The notes under the pieces are model-generated. The model had not been told where the DNA came from. It ran no database searches and saw nothing but the letters and a program-made list of their open reading frames with translations. A program made the position numbers and the translations under genes. From Oscillospiraceae bacterium HV4-5-C5C (lineage in GTDB: Bacteria > Bacillota > Clostridia > Saccharofermentanales > Fastidiosipilaceae), in contig JAAVLZ010000018.1 in NCBI GenBank assembly GCA_012034405.1, positions 1 to 58,726 on the forward strand: a stretch of 58,726 nucleotides of DNA. The letters are read 5' to 3'. This document shows, in pieces, positions 38,314-47,612 of this stretch (position 1 is the first letter of the stretch; the number at the start of each line of letters is the position of its first letter).

Positions 38314-39084
38314 ATGCGTTATATTCGCTATCGTTATCAAGAGCAGATTTCTTATGGCTTATTGGAGGGTGACATGATCAGGCCTTGCCTGGGCAGCCCT
38401 GAAACCGGCGGCCTCAAGCCGGCAGGCGCGGCAGCGCCGCTGCGCCTGGCGCAGGTCACGTTATTGGCGCCGCTTAGACCCGGCAAAATGGTTTGTGTGG
38501 GCCTGAATTATCTGGATCACATTGAGGAATTCCATAAAACCAGACCCACCGAGCCGGTTCTGTTTATTAAGCCACTGTCCGCCCTGCTGAGCCCGGGCCA
38601 GGCGATCGTCCGTCCGCCTGAATCCTCGCGGGTAGATTATGAGGGTGAACTGGTCACGGTCATCGGCCGCCGGGCCTGCCGCGTGAGCCAGGAGGAGGCC
38701 CGGGCCTGCATTTGGGGCTATACCTGCGGGAATGATGTAACCGCGAGGGATTTGCAGCCGCAAAACGGTCAGTGGACCCGGGCCAAGGGTTTTGATACGT
38801 TTGCGCCGCTGGGCCCCTGGGTTGAAACCGCGCTTGACCCGGCCGATCTGACCATCCAAACTTACCTGAATGGTAAGCTGGTCCAGAACAGCCGGACTTC
38901 TTATTTATTGTTTAAGCCGGACTTCCTGGTCAGTTATATCTCTCACGTCATGACCCTTAATCCGGGCGATGTGATCTTTACCGGGACCTCCTCAGGCGTT
39001 GGCCCCCTGCAGGCAGGAGACCGGGTGGCGGTAGAAATTGAGGGTATCGGCCGGCTGGAAAACCCGGTGATTGACCTGGCTTAA
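38314..39084 (+). CDS. Fumarylacetoacetate hydrolase-family protein
   Basis: The FAH fold is visible: VCVGLNYLDHIEEF, PVLFIKPLSALLSPG, metal-binding acids in SRVDYEGELVTVIGR, GYTCGNDVTARDLQ, AKGFDTFAPLGPW and the C-terminal GDVIFTGTSSGVGPLQAGDRV. Members hydrolyse C-C bonds in acylpyruvates or dehydrate 2-keto-3-deoxy-L-arabonate/fuconate type acids. In an arabinose-rich neighbourhood the sugar-acid option is attractive, but no partner dehydrogenase of that pathway is adjacent. 256 residues. GAGAGG precedes the ATG. Confidence 0.88.
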   Translation: MRYIRYRYQEQISYGLLEGDMIRPCLGSPETGGLKPAGAAAPLRLAQVTLLAPLRPGKMVCVGLNYLDHIEEFHKTRPTEPVLFIKPLSALLSPGQAIVRPPESSRVDYEGELVTVIGRRACRVSQEEARACIWGYTCGNDVTARDLQPQNGQWTRAKGFDTFAPLGPWVETALDPADLTIQTYLNGKLVQNSRTSYLLFKPDFLVSYISHVMTLNPGDVIFTGTSSGVGPLQAGDRVAVEIEGIGRLENPVIDLA

Positions 39085-39115
39085 GCCCAGGGGCCCGGGC
39101 TTTGCCGCAGACAGG

Positions 39116-41128
39116 CTATGGCCGGACGGAGCCGCGGCGCACCCAGACTTTCATTTCCCCGGGTTTGCGGTTGCCCCAAAAGGCGTACGGTACAAAACGC
39201 AGGCAGACCGGCTGCTGCTCCGGTTGCCGCAGGGGCGCGTAAAGCTGCCGCTCATCCCAGTCCGGCCAGCTCTCCCGCCAGCCGCGGGAGAGCAGCGCGG
39301 TATAGCCGCCCAGTTCCGCAGTTTCAGTCTCAGCCGGGAGCTCACGGGTGTCGGCCAGGAGGGACCAAAGATCCGCTCCGTTGTCGCAGCCTTCTAAGCA
39401 ATAAACCAGCGGCCCCCGGGTCAGGGCGATCAGGCCGCGGTCGGCCCGGACTGCAGGCGAGGCCTGGATCCAGACAGGCTCAAGCTGGAGGCTGAGCTGT
39501 ATTTGCTGCTGACCGGCCGCCAGGTCCAGATAGATAAAGCCTTTTTGCTCCCGGCCCTTCAGCTCCCGGCCTGCCTGATCAGAGAGGATAAACGTTCTGG
39601 CCCAGCCAGGACGGCGTAAGGCCAGGGTAAAGGCCGCCTCATGTTCTACGGTCAGCGTCAGCTGCCCGTCGCGGCAGTAATCCCCGGTCAGCCGCAGGGT
39701 TATGTCAGCGGCCGTGGGGGTCCTGCCTGCCAGCTCGTCCCAGTTAAGCCTGGCTTCATGGCTGATATACTGCTGCAGCATGACCAGATGTTCCTGAGGG
39801 TACAGGCTGTAAATATATTGTCCCAGACCGGACAGGGTGCGGGCAATATTGGGCGGGCAGCAGGCACAGCCAAACCAGGGCTGGCGAGTGGCTTCCACAT
39901 GCTGCCGCGAGGTGTTTTTGATGCAATTGTCAGGCCAGACTTCCATAGGATTGACATAAAAGAAACGGGTACCGTCCTGCTGGATACCGGCCAGAACCGT
40001 ATTGAACAGCGCCAGCTCGGCCACATCGTGATAACGTCCTTCGCGATTGTTCCGGCCCAGCCGCAAAGAGAACAGCGCCAGACCGATGGAAGCGCAGGTC
40101 TCAGAATAATTGGCGTCATTGGATAAATCATAATCAGTGGTAAACCGTTCCAGCCAGCCGGATTGGCCGATGCTGCCGGTCAGATATAGCTGCCGCCAGG
40201 CAATATCCTCCCATAGCCTGACACAGGCAGCCAGGAGTTCCTGGTCGCCCGCGGCGGCCGCGGCGTCCGCCATGGCGCAGTACAAATAGACGGCCCGGAC
40301 GGCGTGCCCCTGGGCGCGGGTCTGCTGCCGGACGGGCTGATCAGCTTGGTGATAGCTCAGGTCAGGCCGGTTTTGGCGGCTCCCGGGAAATAATTCATAA
40401 AAATCAATACGGTCGCGTTCCAGCTCAAAATAATTGGGCGTTTGCCCCCGCTGATTAATGAAGTAAGCTGCCAGATTAAAATAGCGGGGCTCGCTGGTAT
40501 GCTGCCAGAGCCGGATCAGGGCCAGCTCTATTTCCTCATGTCCCGGATAACCGTGCAATTGCTGGTCCCCCGGCCCAAATACTTCAGCGATCAGATCCGC
40601 AAAACGGCAGGCGATATCCAGAAGCCGGTCTTTGCCGGTACATTGACTGTAGGCTACCGCGGCTTCAATCAGGTGGCCCGCGCAGTAAAGCTCATGGCAG
40701 TCACAAAGGTTATGCCAGCGCTGCTCCGGCGCTTTAATCTGAAAATAAGTGTTCAGGTAGCCATCCTCACATTGTGCCTGACCCAGCAGCTCAATCAGGC
40801 TGTCTGCCTGAGCCGCCAGGCCCGGATCCGGATGAGCAGCCAGACTGTAGGCTACTGCCTCCAGCCATTTATAGCTGTCTGAATCCTGAAAGACAAACCC
40901 GTCAAAGTCAGCCTGTTCCAGACCAGCGGCAATGCGGAAATTGCGGATGGAATGGCTGGGCGGTGTGTCCGGCAGCTGATCATTCAGCGCCTGCCATTGA
41001 TACGGTAGAATCTGCCGGGGAACCAGGTCAATATAACGGTTCCAGAAAGCATCCTGAATGTGCAGTTCAGAAAGCGCGGCGGTCTGGGGCAGCCTGCTGA
41101 GCTGAGCGTTGGAAAAGGGCTGACACAT
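39116..41128 (-). CDS. GH127 beta-L-arabinofuranosidase-like enzyme
   Basis: The family (DUF1680) includes Bifidobacterium HypBA1, which uses a zinc-bound cysteine as nucleophile. The four residues are all visible: Glu343 and Cys345 in SETCASIG, and Cys423-Cys424 in FGCACCPPNIARTL. The N-terminal (alpha/alpha)6 region includes FDGFVFQDSDSYKWLEAVAYSLA and AQCEDGYLNTYF. The ATG at 41128 has GAGG eight bases upstream; a GTG at 41143 lies within that site. 670 residues, no signal peptide. Substrate is probably a beta-L-arabinofuranose oligosaccharide from extensin or a glycan side chain. Its promoter holds an AraR-like box. Confidence 0.94.
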   Translation of the reverse strand: MCQPFSNAQLSRLPQTAALSELHIQDAFWNRYIDLVPRQILPYQWQALNDQLPDTPPSHSIRNFRIAAGLEQADFDGFVFQDSDSYKWLEAVAYSLAAHPDPGLAAQADSLIELLGQAQCEDGYLNTYFQIKAPEQRWHNLCDCHELYCAGHLIEAAVAYSQCTGKDRLLDIACRFADLIAEVFGPGDQQLHGYPGHEEIELALIRLWQHTSEPRYFNLAAYFINQRGQTPNYFELERDRIDFYELFPGSRQNRPDLSYHQADQPVRQQTRAQGHAVRAVYLYCAMADAAAAAGDQELLAACVRLWEDIAWRQLYLTGSIGQSGWLERFTTDYDLSNDANYSETCASIGLALFSLRLGRNNREGRYHDVAELALFNTVLAGIQQDGTRFFYVNPMEVWPDNCIKNTSRQHVEATRQPWFGCACCPPNIARTLSGLGQYIYSLYPQEHLVMLQQYISHEARLNWDELAGRTPTAADITLRLTGDYCRDGQLTLTVEHEAAFTLALRRPGWARTFILSDQAGRELKGREQKGFIYLDLAAGQQQIQLSLQLEPVWIQASPAVRADRGLIALTRGPLVYCLEGCDNGADLWSLLADTRELPAETETAELGGYTALLSRGWRESWPDWDERQLYAPLRQPEQQPVCLRFVPYAFWGNRKPGEMKVWVRRGSVRP

Positions 41129-41154
41129 AGCTTTAATCCTCACTTTTTATTTAA

Positions 41155-41183
41155 TCTATAAAAATACAAGTTTATCATTGCCA
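41155..41183 (-). promoter_or_regulatory. GH127 promoter with AraR-like operator in its spacer
   Basis: Minus-strand TGGCAA (41178-41183), 17 bases, TATAGA (41155-41160). The spacer contains AAACTTGTAT (plus-strand ATACAAGTTT, 41164-41173), 9 of 10 positions identical to the palindromes at araR. A repressor bound there would block polymerase directly. Confidence 0.65.
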
Positions 41184-41329
41184 GTGCATATTCATTTGAA
41201 GTATAGCCTAAGACGGCTGATGAAATTGTCTGCCGTCTGGGATAAACCTGTCTGTCCCTGACCAGACCGTCTTGTCGCAGCCAGGGCTTGTAGGTATCAT
41301 GAACACGACCAAAGAAAAGAGGTAAACAG

Positions 41330-42709
41330 ATGGATAAAGCGGACCTTTTTGAAAAATCACAGCCGGAGGGAATCCTGGCTCACCCGCCTATGGGCTGGAA
41401 CAGTTGGGACTGCTACGGCAGCAGCATTACGGAAGCGGAGTTTATGCAAAACGCCGCCTTCATGGCAGAACATCTGCTGGCCTATGGCTGGAACTACGCC
41501 GTAGTGGATATTCAATGGTACCAGGCTACTGCGGAAGGCTGGGAGTATAAACCGTTTGCGGATCTGTGCCTGAATGAATACGGTCTGCCCCAGCCGGCGG
41601 TGAATCGTTTTCCGTCAGCAGCCGGCGGGAAAGGCTTTAAGCCTCTGGCGGACCGGGTCCATGCGCTGGGCCTGAAATTTGGCCTGCATATCATGAGGGG
41701 AATTCCCAGGCAGGCTGTGAGCCAGGACCTGCCGGTGGCGGGTACGGACGGCATCCGCGCCCGGCAGATTGCGGACTTTGCGTCTGTTTGCCGTTGGAAC
41801 CCGGACATGTACGGTCTCAAGATGGAGGCGGACGGTGCGCAGGCCTGGTATGACGCCTTGTACCGGCAGTTTGCCGACTGGGGTGTGGACTTTGTCAAGG
41901 TAGATGACTGTGCCTGGAATTTTGTGGCGCCGGAGCACTATCCGGCGGCGGAGGTGGAGGCGATTGCCCGGGCGATTAAAAACAGCGGCCGGGATATGGT
42001 CCTCAGCCTGTCCCCCGGCCCGGCCGTATTTGAGAAGCGGGAGCACCTCACCCGCTTTGCCCACATGTGGCGCATGACTGACGATTTCTGGGACCGCTGG
42101 GATCTGCTGCTGCAGGATCTGGAGCGATGCCGGGAATGGCAGGCGGTGGTAGGACCCGGCTGCTGGCCGGACGCGGATATGCTGCCGCTGGGCCGGCTCA
42201 ATATGCGGGATCATCAGGGACAGGGCCGCCGCAGCGCTTTTACTGAGGCTGAGCAGCAGACCTTGATGAATCTCTGGTGCCTTTTCCGCTCCCCGCTCAT
42301 GTACGGCGGTGACCTGCCCCGGGCCACCAGGCAGGATATCCGCCTGCTGCAAAACCGGGAGCTGCTGGCCGTCAGTCAGCAAGGCGGCTGGCCGCGGGAC
42401 TGCCAGGCCTCTGAGCCGGGATTGTCTGCCTGGACCCAACTGGACTGCCAGGCCGGCCAGCCACAACCCTTCCTCTTCATCAATACGACGGATCAGCCAC
42501 TCCTGCTCAGCCTTGACTTCAGCCGTCAGGACCGCGCCTGGGGCCGGGCCGTCAAAGCTGCGGCGGCTGGCTCCGCGACCGGCGGGACCTGCCGCTGGCA
42601 TGAGGTCTGGCAGGAACAGGAAGCGCTGCAGATCAACGAAGCCAGCCACAGCCAGTTTACGCTGGCCCCGCATGCATCAAGGCTTTACCTGCTTGAAAAG
42701 CCTGAATAA
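41330..42709 (+). CDS. GH27 glycosidase (alpha-galactosidase / beta-L-arabinopyranosidase type)
   Basis: The start of the GH27 barrel is PPMGWNSWDCYG (residues 19-30). The nucleophile is Asp192 in FVKVDDCAW, and the acid/base is in WRMTDDFWD (Asp251 or Asp252). LMYGGDLP and a C-terminal beta domain complete a 459-residue protein. GH27 includes alpha-galactosidases, alpha-N-acetylgalactosaminidases and beta-L-arabinopyranosidases; flanking arabinosidases make the last worth testing. No signal peptide. It is divergent from GH127 and followed by GH51 and araM on the same strand. Confidence 0.9.
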   Translation: MDKADLFEKSQPEGILAHPPMGWNSWDCYGSSITEAEFMQNAAFMAEHLLAYGWNYAVVDIQWYQATAEGWEYKPFADLCLNEYGLPQPAVNRFPSAAGGKGFKPLADRVHALGLKFGLHIMRGIPRQAVSQDLPVAGTDGIRARQIADFASVCRWNPDMYGLKMEADGAQAWYDALYRQFADWGVDFVKVDDCAWNFVAPEHYPAAEVEAIARAIKNSGRDMVLSLSPGPAVFEKREHLTRFAHMWRMTDDFWDRWDLLLQDLERCREWQAVVGPGCWPDADMLPLGRLNMRDHQGQGRRSAFTEAEQQTLMNLWCLFRSPLMYGGDLPRATRQDIRLLQNRELLAVSQQGGWPRDCQASEPGLSAWTQLDCQAGQPQPFLFINTTDQPLLLSLDFSRQDRAWGRAVKAAAAGSATGGTCRWHEVWQEQEALQINEASHSQFTLAPHASRLYLLEKPE

Positions 42710-42815
42710 ATATCCTGTCCATGCGGCCGGCGGATTTCAGGCGCTCCGGAGCCAGACCGCCGCGGCCGTACCTTGATCGCAAAGCGATCTATAACTGAAG
42801 TAGAGGAGATCCAGC

Positions 42816-44330
42816 ATGGCTAATTTGATTGTCAATCTTGACCGCCGCCTCAGCCATATCAATCCCGAGGTATACGGCAATTTTTCCGAACACCTGGGCC
42901 ACTGCATATATGACGGCATTTACGTGGGAGAAAACTCAGCCATCCCCAATGTAAACGGAATGCGCAGTGATATTGTGGCCGCGCTTAAAGCGATTCATCT
43001 GCCGGTCCTGCGCTGGCCGGGCGGCTGTTTTGCTGATTCCTACCATTGGCAGGACGGGATCGGACCCCGGCAGACCCGTAAACGCATGGTCAACACGCAC
43101 TGGGGCGGCGTAGTGGAAGACAATTCCTTTGGTACCCATGAATTTTTTGAGTTTTGCCGCCAGGTAGGCTGCGAACCCTACGTCAACGGCAATCTGGGCA
43201 GCGGTACCGTCCGGGAAATGTCCGAATGGATCGAATACATGACGTTTGACGGGCTGTCGCCCATGTCGCAGCTGCGGCAGGCCAATGGACAGGCCGGGCC
43301 CTGGCACCTGAAGTATTTTGGTATCGGCAATGAAAACTGGGGCTGCGGCGGCAATATGCGCCCGTCCTACTACGCGGATGTCTACCGGCGTTACCAGACT
43401 TATGTCCGCAGCTACGGCGATCATCAGATTTATAAGATTGCCTGTGGTCCTAATTCAGATGACTATGCCTGGACTGAGGAAGTGATGAAGTTAGCCGGTA
43501 ATTATATGGACGGACTGAGCCTGCATTATTACACGGTGAACGGTGACTGGGAACATAAAGGCCCGGCTACCGGCTTCAGCAAAGCGGACTGGTATAAGAC
43601 GCTAAAAAATACCCTCCACATGGAGGAGCTGATCCGCGGGCATCTGGCCATTATGGACCGCTATGATCCGCAGCATAAGGTTGACCTGATCGTAGACGAA
43701 TGGGGTACCTGGTATGAGGTGGAACCCGGTACGAATCCCGGCTTTTTATACCAGCAGAATACGACCCGGGATGCTCTGGTAGCCGCAATTAACTACAATA
43801 TTTTCAACAAATACAGCGACCGCATTCCCATGACCAATCTGGCTCAGCTGGTCAATGTCCTGCAGGCGCTGATTCTGACCGATGGGGAGCAGATGGTTCT
43901 GACGCCGACTTACTATGTGGTGGATCTTTATCAGCATCATCAAGGCGCCGACCTCCTTGAAAGCATGGTGGATACGCGGCTGGTCGGACAGGAAGCAAAT
44001 GTGCAGGTGCCGGATTTGTCTGAATCAGCTTCCGTCAGCGAAGACGGAACGGTTAATATCACTTTGGCCAATCTGGCCGCTGACCGGGCAGCTGCGGTCC
44101 AGGTACAGCTGACTGGCCAGTCCGCCGCGGCTTATACCCTGACAGAAGCGCGGATCCTGAAGGGTGACCGCGACTGTCTGGATCTGCATAACAGCTTTAC
44201 CCAGCCGCAGGCGGTCAGACCGGCTGATTATGCCGCTCAGGTCAAAGCCGCGCAGCCGGGGCAATTCAGTCTGCAGCTGCCGGCCGCGTCCGTCCTGCTG
44301 CTGCGGTTCAGCCAGGCGCAGGAAGGTTAG
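42816..44330 (+). CDS. Alpha-L-arabinofuranosidase, GH51 (second copy)
   Basis: The acid/base is Glu173 in [12 protein letters not shown] and the nucleophile is Glu295 in [11 protein letters not shown]. The N-terminus ([24 protein letters not shown]) differs clearly from the copy at 28.5 kb, which has [17 protein letters not shown], so this is a separate GH51 subgroup and not a recent duplicate. 504 residues, cytoplasmic. GAGGAGA precedes the ATG. araM begins only nine bases after its stop, so the two are surely co-transcribed. The two GH51 enzymes probably prefer different linkages. Confidence 0.95.
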   Translation: MANLIVNLDRRLSHINPEVYGNFSEHLGHCIYDGIYVGENSAIPNVNGMRSDIVAALKAIHLPVLRWPGGCFADSYHWQDGIGPRQTRKRMVNTHWGGVVEDNSFGTHEFFEFCRQVGCEPYVNGNLGSGTVREMSEWIEYMTFDGLSPMSQLRQANGQAGPWHLKYFGIGNENWGCGGNMRPSYYADVYRRYQTYVRSYGDHQIYKIACGPNSDDYAWTEEVMKLAGNYMDGLSLHYYTVNGDWEHKGPATGFSKADWYKTLKNTLHMEELIRGHLAIMDRYDPQHKVDLIVDEWGTWYEVEPGTNPGFLYQQNTTRDALVAAINYNIFNKYSDRIPMTNLAQLVNVLQALILTDGEQMVLTPTYYVVDLYQHHQGADLLESMVDTRLVGQEANVQVPDLSESASVSEDGTVNITLANLAADRAAAVQVQLTGQSAAAYTLTEARILKGDRDCLDLHNSFTQPQAVRPADYAAQVKAAQPGQFSLQLPAASVLLLRFSQAQEG

Positions 44331-44339
44331 GGGTTAAAC

Positions 44340-45719
44340 ATGAATAAAGAGGGTGAGCTTTCCGCGGCCCGGGCCGCGGAGTTTACGCTGCCTGACGCTT
44401 TGCGGCAGCCCTGGGACTGCTGCTGCGGTAAAACGCACCGGACTAATCTGCAATGGTTCCGGGTGCAGCCTGACGTGCTGCAGGATCTGACGGATATCCT
44501 GCGGCAGGCTGACTGCCGCAGGGTTTTGCTGGTGGCAGACACTCATACTTATGCAGTGCAGGGCCAGGCTGCGGCGGACGTGCTGCAAGCTTGCTGCCCG
44601 GATCTTCTGCTGGAGCAGTTTATCTTTCCGGACCCTGAACTGGTCCCGGATGAACAGGCCCTGAAACGGCTGCAGGACTGGCGGCGCGCCATACCGGTTC
44701 AGACCGGAGACTATTGGCTGGCCGTTGGCAGCGGTACCCTCAATGACCTGACGCGCTACGTCAGCAGTCAGGAAAACCGGCCGTACTTAGTCTTAGGTAC
44801 CGCCCCATCTATGGACGGCTATGCTTCGGGCGTTTCACCGCTGATCATCCGGCGCATGAAACAGACCTTTCCGGCGCAGAGTCCGCAGGCGGTGCTGGCG
44901 GATCCCCGGGTGCTGGCACGGGCACCCCGGGATCTGATCCTGGCCGGGATCGGCGATGTCCTGGGAAAATACAATTCATTACTGGACTGGCAATTGTCTG
45001 TTCTGGTTAATGACGAATATGATTGCCCGTTTATCAGAGGACTGGTTGAAAAAAGCCGTGATGAAGTAGCCCGGCTGGCGCCGAAGATTATCCGCGGGGA
45101 TGAAGCCGCGGTGAGCGCGCTGATGACTGCCCTGACTGAAGTGGGGGTGGCCATGGACTACAGCGACAGTTCCCGGCCTGCTTCCGGCGCGGAGCATCAT
45201 CTGGCGCATTTCTGGGAAATGCGGGAACTGCTTTCCGGCAATCACGGCCATTATCATGGCACCGAGGTCGGCTTAGCCTTACCGCTGATCTTAAGCCTGT
45301 GGCGGCAGCTGGCCGGCTGGCCGGAGCCGTTGGAAAAATGCAGCCGGCCTGCCCGGTCCAGCCAGGCCTGGCAGCGGCAGCGGACCCGCCAGCTTGAGGA
45401 AGCTTACCGGCAGGCCGCACCGTCCGTTTTGAAATTTGATCAGGAGGTTGACTGGTTTAATGAAAGTAAACGGCAACAGCGCCTGGCGCGCATCCGGGCG
45501 GTCTGGCCCCGGATCAGGCAGCTGGCGCAGACTGCCCCGGACCCGGAAACCCTCACCAGCCTGTACCGGCAGATCGGTTTCCCTCTGACTCCGGCCGATA
45601 TCGGTCTGACGCCAGACGATGTACAAGCGGCGCTGAATCATGCTTCAGCTTTACGGGACCGCTATACCATTCTTCGCCTGCTCGACGACCTTAACTGGTC
45701 GCCGGCTGAGCTGCTGTAA
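44340..45719 (+). CDS. araM: sn-Glycerol-1-phosphate dehydrogenase (AraM/EgsA family)
   Basis: This family reduces dihydroxyacetone phosphate to sn-glycerol 1-phosphate, the archaeal-type lipid backbone. In B. subtilis, AraM lies in the arabinose operon. Motifs: the NAD-binding VGSGTLNDLTRYVSS and TAPSMDGYASGVSPLI, and metal ligands Asp206 (GIGDVLGKYNS), His286/287-His290 (GAEHHLAHFWE) and His306 (HYHGTEVG). A Cys-rich N-terminal WDCCCGKTH segment precedes the fold, as in clostridial relatives. 459 residues. It directly follows GH51, preserving the arabinose association. Its 3' end overlaps the convergent unknown gene by 29 bases. Confidence 0.9.
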   Translation: MNKEGELSAARAAEFTLPDALRQPWDCCCGKTHRTNLQWFRVQPDVLQDLTDILRQADCRRVLLVADTHTYAVQGQAAADVLQACCPDLLLEQFIFPDPELVPDEQALKRLQDWRRAIPVQTGDYWLAVGSGTLNDLTRYVSSQENRPYLVLGTAPSMDGYASGVSPLIIRRMKQTFPAQSPQAVLADPRVLARAPRDLILAGIGDVLGKYNSLLDWQLSVLVNDEYDCPFIRGLVEKSRDEVARLAPKIIRGDEAAVSALMTALTEVGVAMDYSDSSRPASGAEHHLAHFWEMRELLSGNHGHYHGTEVGLALPLILSLWRQLAGWPEPLEKCSRPARSSQAWQRQRTRQLEEAYRQAAPSVLKFDQEVDWFNESKRQQRLARIRAVWPRIRQLAQTAPDPETLTSLYRQIGFPLTPADIGLTPDDVQAALNHASALRDRYTILRLLDDLNWSPAELL

Positions 45720-46611
45720 GCTCGTCCCCGGTGTCGGCGGACTCATACGTGAGCTGGACCTGCTGCAGAATCTGCTGGTCTATCTGGTCTAAGGCCGCCT
45801 GATTGGCGGTCATGGCGTACAGCGCCAGATTGAGGTCTTTATCCGGCAGGTAAAGCAGATACATTCGCCCGTACATAGAAAGCGGCGCGTAATCTGCTGC
45901 CTGACCGCCTGCGTCGGCCGGCGGCCAGCCAAATTGCAGGTAGCCGGTCTGAAAGCCCTGGACGTGGTGCAAGGGACCGTTTGTGCTCAGGGTCGCGTCT
46001 GCCTGAAGCCAGGTCTGCCCGTCCAGCGTCGCGGCCCGGGTTTGCAGGTCTGTGGCTTCAAACTGGCTGTCCGCTGCGGCCAGACCCAACGCCGGCAACG
46101 CCAGACAGGTCTGGTCAAAGGCGGTTACGGCCATGAGCTCGGTGCTGGTCAGCTGCCGGCCCAGACCGCCGACGTAATAGCAGCCCAGATAGCTGTTATA
46201 CAGGGAAGAATCCGGATTATAAAATTCACTGCGCGCCGCCAGGGGCTTAAAGCCGGCGATCGCGTAATCTATGCTGAAGGTAACTGTCTGGTTCAGATAG
46301 GCAGATAAACCGGCCGACGCGTTAAAGGTGTTCATGACCGGAAAAAGCGCCGTGCCCATAATCCTGGTATCCAGCGGCAGACTTACGGTTACGCCGCTTT
46401 GCCGCGCGACACAGTGCCGTTCATTCAGCCGGTCATAGGCTGACATCAGCAACACGGCCCGGGGACCGGCAAAGGCTGGCAGCAATAAAAAAAGCAGCAA
46501 TGCCAGCAGCGCCAGTCCCGGGATGAACCAGCGCCGCCGCTTCCTGCGGTGAGAGCGCCGGACCGGCGCCGGTTCAGCCTCAGGCTCAACCTTGGCCGGA
46601 TACCGTTTCAT
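45691..46611 (-). CDS. Unknown protein with one N-terminal membrane helix
   Basis: I do not recognise this gene. It has a basic cytoplasmic segment (RRSHRRKRRR, about residues 18-27), one membrane helix (about 28-50), and an extracellular part of about 255 residues that is soluble, slightly acidic and rich in Leu, Ala, Thr and Tyr. No enzyme motif is visible. Its ATG overlaps the cysE stop (ATGA), so it is the last gene of msrAB-cysE. Its 3' end overlaps araM tail to tail by 29 bases. A surface-exposed role is inferred. Confidence 0.65.
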   Translation of the reverse strand: MKRYPAKVEPEAEPAPVRRSHRRKRRRWFIPGLALLALLLFLLLPAFAGPRAVLLMSAYDRLNERHCVARQSGVTVSLPLDTRIMGTALFPVMNTFNASAGLSAYLNQTVTFSIDYAIAGFKPLAARSEFYNPDSSLYNSYLGCYYVGGLGRQLTSTELMAVTAFDQTCLALPALGLAAADSQFEATDLQTRAATLDGQTWLQADATLSTNGPLHHVQGFQTGYLQFGWPPADAGGQAADYAPLSMYGRMYLLYLPDKDLNLALYAMTANQAALDQIDQQILQQVQLTYESADTGDELTAAQPATS

Positions 46612-47612
46612 TCGGTGGTTGGCTCAGAGATGACCGGCGCCGCAGCGGTGCCCGGACTCTGGAATTTCAGGTTATGGCCGCGGACGGAGACCTTGGTTTT
46701 GGCGTCGACCGACCGGGTTATAAACACGTTACCGCCAATGGTCACCCCCTGGCCGATCACCGTTTCGCCGCCTAAAATGGTCGCGCCGCCATACACGGTT
46801 ACGTGGTCGCCCAGCGTGGGGTGCCGGCGCACGCCCCGCAGCGACTGGCCGCCGCGCGTGGACAGGGCGCCCAACGTTACGCCCTGGTAAATCTTACAGT
46901 GCTCACCGATGACCGAGGTTTCGCCAATGACCACGCCGGTGCCGTGATCAATAAAAAAGTAACGGCCGATTTCCGCACCAGGGTGGATATCAATCCCCGT
47001 CTTGCTGTGGGCATATTCACTCATGATCCGCGGAATCAGCGGAACCTGCAGCCGGTACAGCTCATGGGCCAGCCGGTGCACCGTGATGGCAAAGATTCCG
47101 GGATAAGCCAGAATGATCTCACTGAAGCTGCCGGCGGCCGGGTCCCCGTCATATGCGGCTTCCACATCCGTTGCCAGTAAATCACGCACCTGCGGCAGAC
47201 GCTCTAAAAACCGGTCCACAATCGTCTCAGCCGCGTCCGGCTCTCCCGGGCAGGAAGCTTCACACATGGAGATACTGTCCGCATCCTGGCGGCGGCGGTG
47301 GCACAGTGCCAGCCCGATTTCATGCCGCAGCTTAAAGCGGATCTCACTCAGGCAGTCATTCAGATAAAAATAGGTATGGTAAGCCGCGGCGTCTCTGCGG
47401 TCATAATAACCCGGGAACATTAAAGCTCTGAGCTTATGTGTGATATCAATAATAACTTTCCGGTCGGGCAGGTAGCCATAATTGACGTCCTGCAAAGATG
47501 GATAACGCAGATAGCTTTCCTGCAGCTGTCTGACCAGATTGGCGGCTTCCGGGCTGCGTCCGCCCGTATCCCGGTCTGCTGCAGACGGTGAATCGGTTTG
47601 CTCTTGTGTCAT
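46608..47612 (-). CDS. cysE: Serine O-acetyltransferase (long, EpsC-like)
   Basis: SAT acetylates serine with acetyl-CoA, the first committed step of cysteine synthesis. The C-terminal left-handed beta-helix has hexapeptide repeats ([41 protein letters not shown]), with catalytic His in IDHGTG and the GG[16 protein letters not shown] loop. The N-terminal alpha domain is long (about 190 residues), typical of the EpsC-type clostridial form. 334 residues. The start overlaps the msrAB stop (ATGA), with AAAGGAG inside the msrAB coding sequence. cysK is not adjacent. Confidence 0.95.
   Translation of the reverse strand: MTQEQTDSPSAADRDTGGRSPEAANLVRQLQESYLRYPSLQDVNYGYLPDRKVIIDITHKLRALMFPGYYDRRDAAAYHTYFYLNDCLSEIRFKLRHEIGLALCHRRRQDADSISMCEASCPGEPDAAETIVDRFLERLPQVRDLLATDVEAAYDGDPAAGSFSEIILAYPGIFAITVHRLAHELYRLQVPLIPRIMSEYAHSKTGIDIHPGAEIGRYFFIDHGTGVVIGETSVIGEHCKIYQGVTLGALSTRGGQSLRGVRRHPTLGDHVTVYGGATILGGETVIGQGVTIGGNVFITRSVDAKTKVSVRGHNLKFQSPGTAAAPVISEPTTE

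Noticed and set aside
41615-42673. Long open frame (352 codons) antisense to the GH27 gene
   Set aside because: GH27 motifs are complete on the plus strand; the antisense product has no family features or ribosome site and reflects codon composition of GC-rich DNA.
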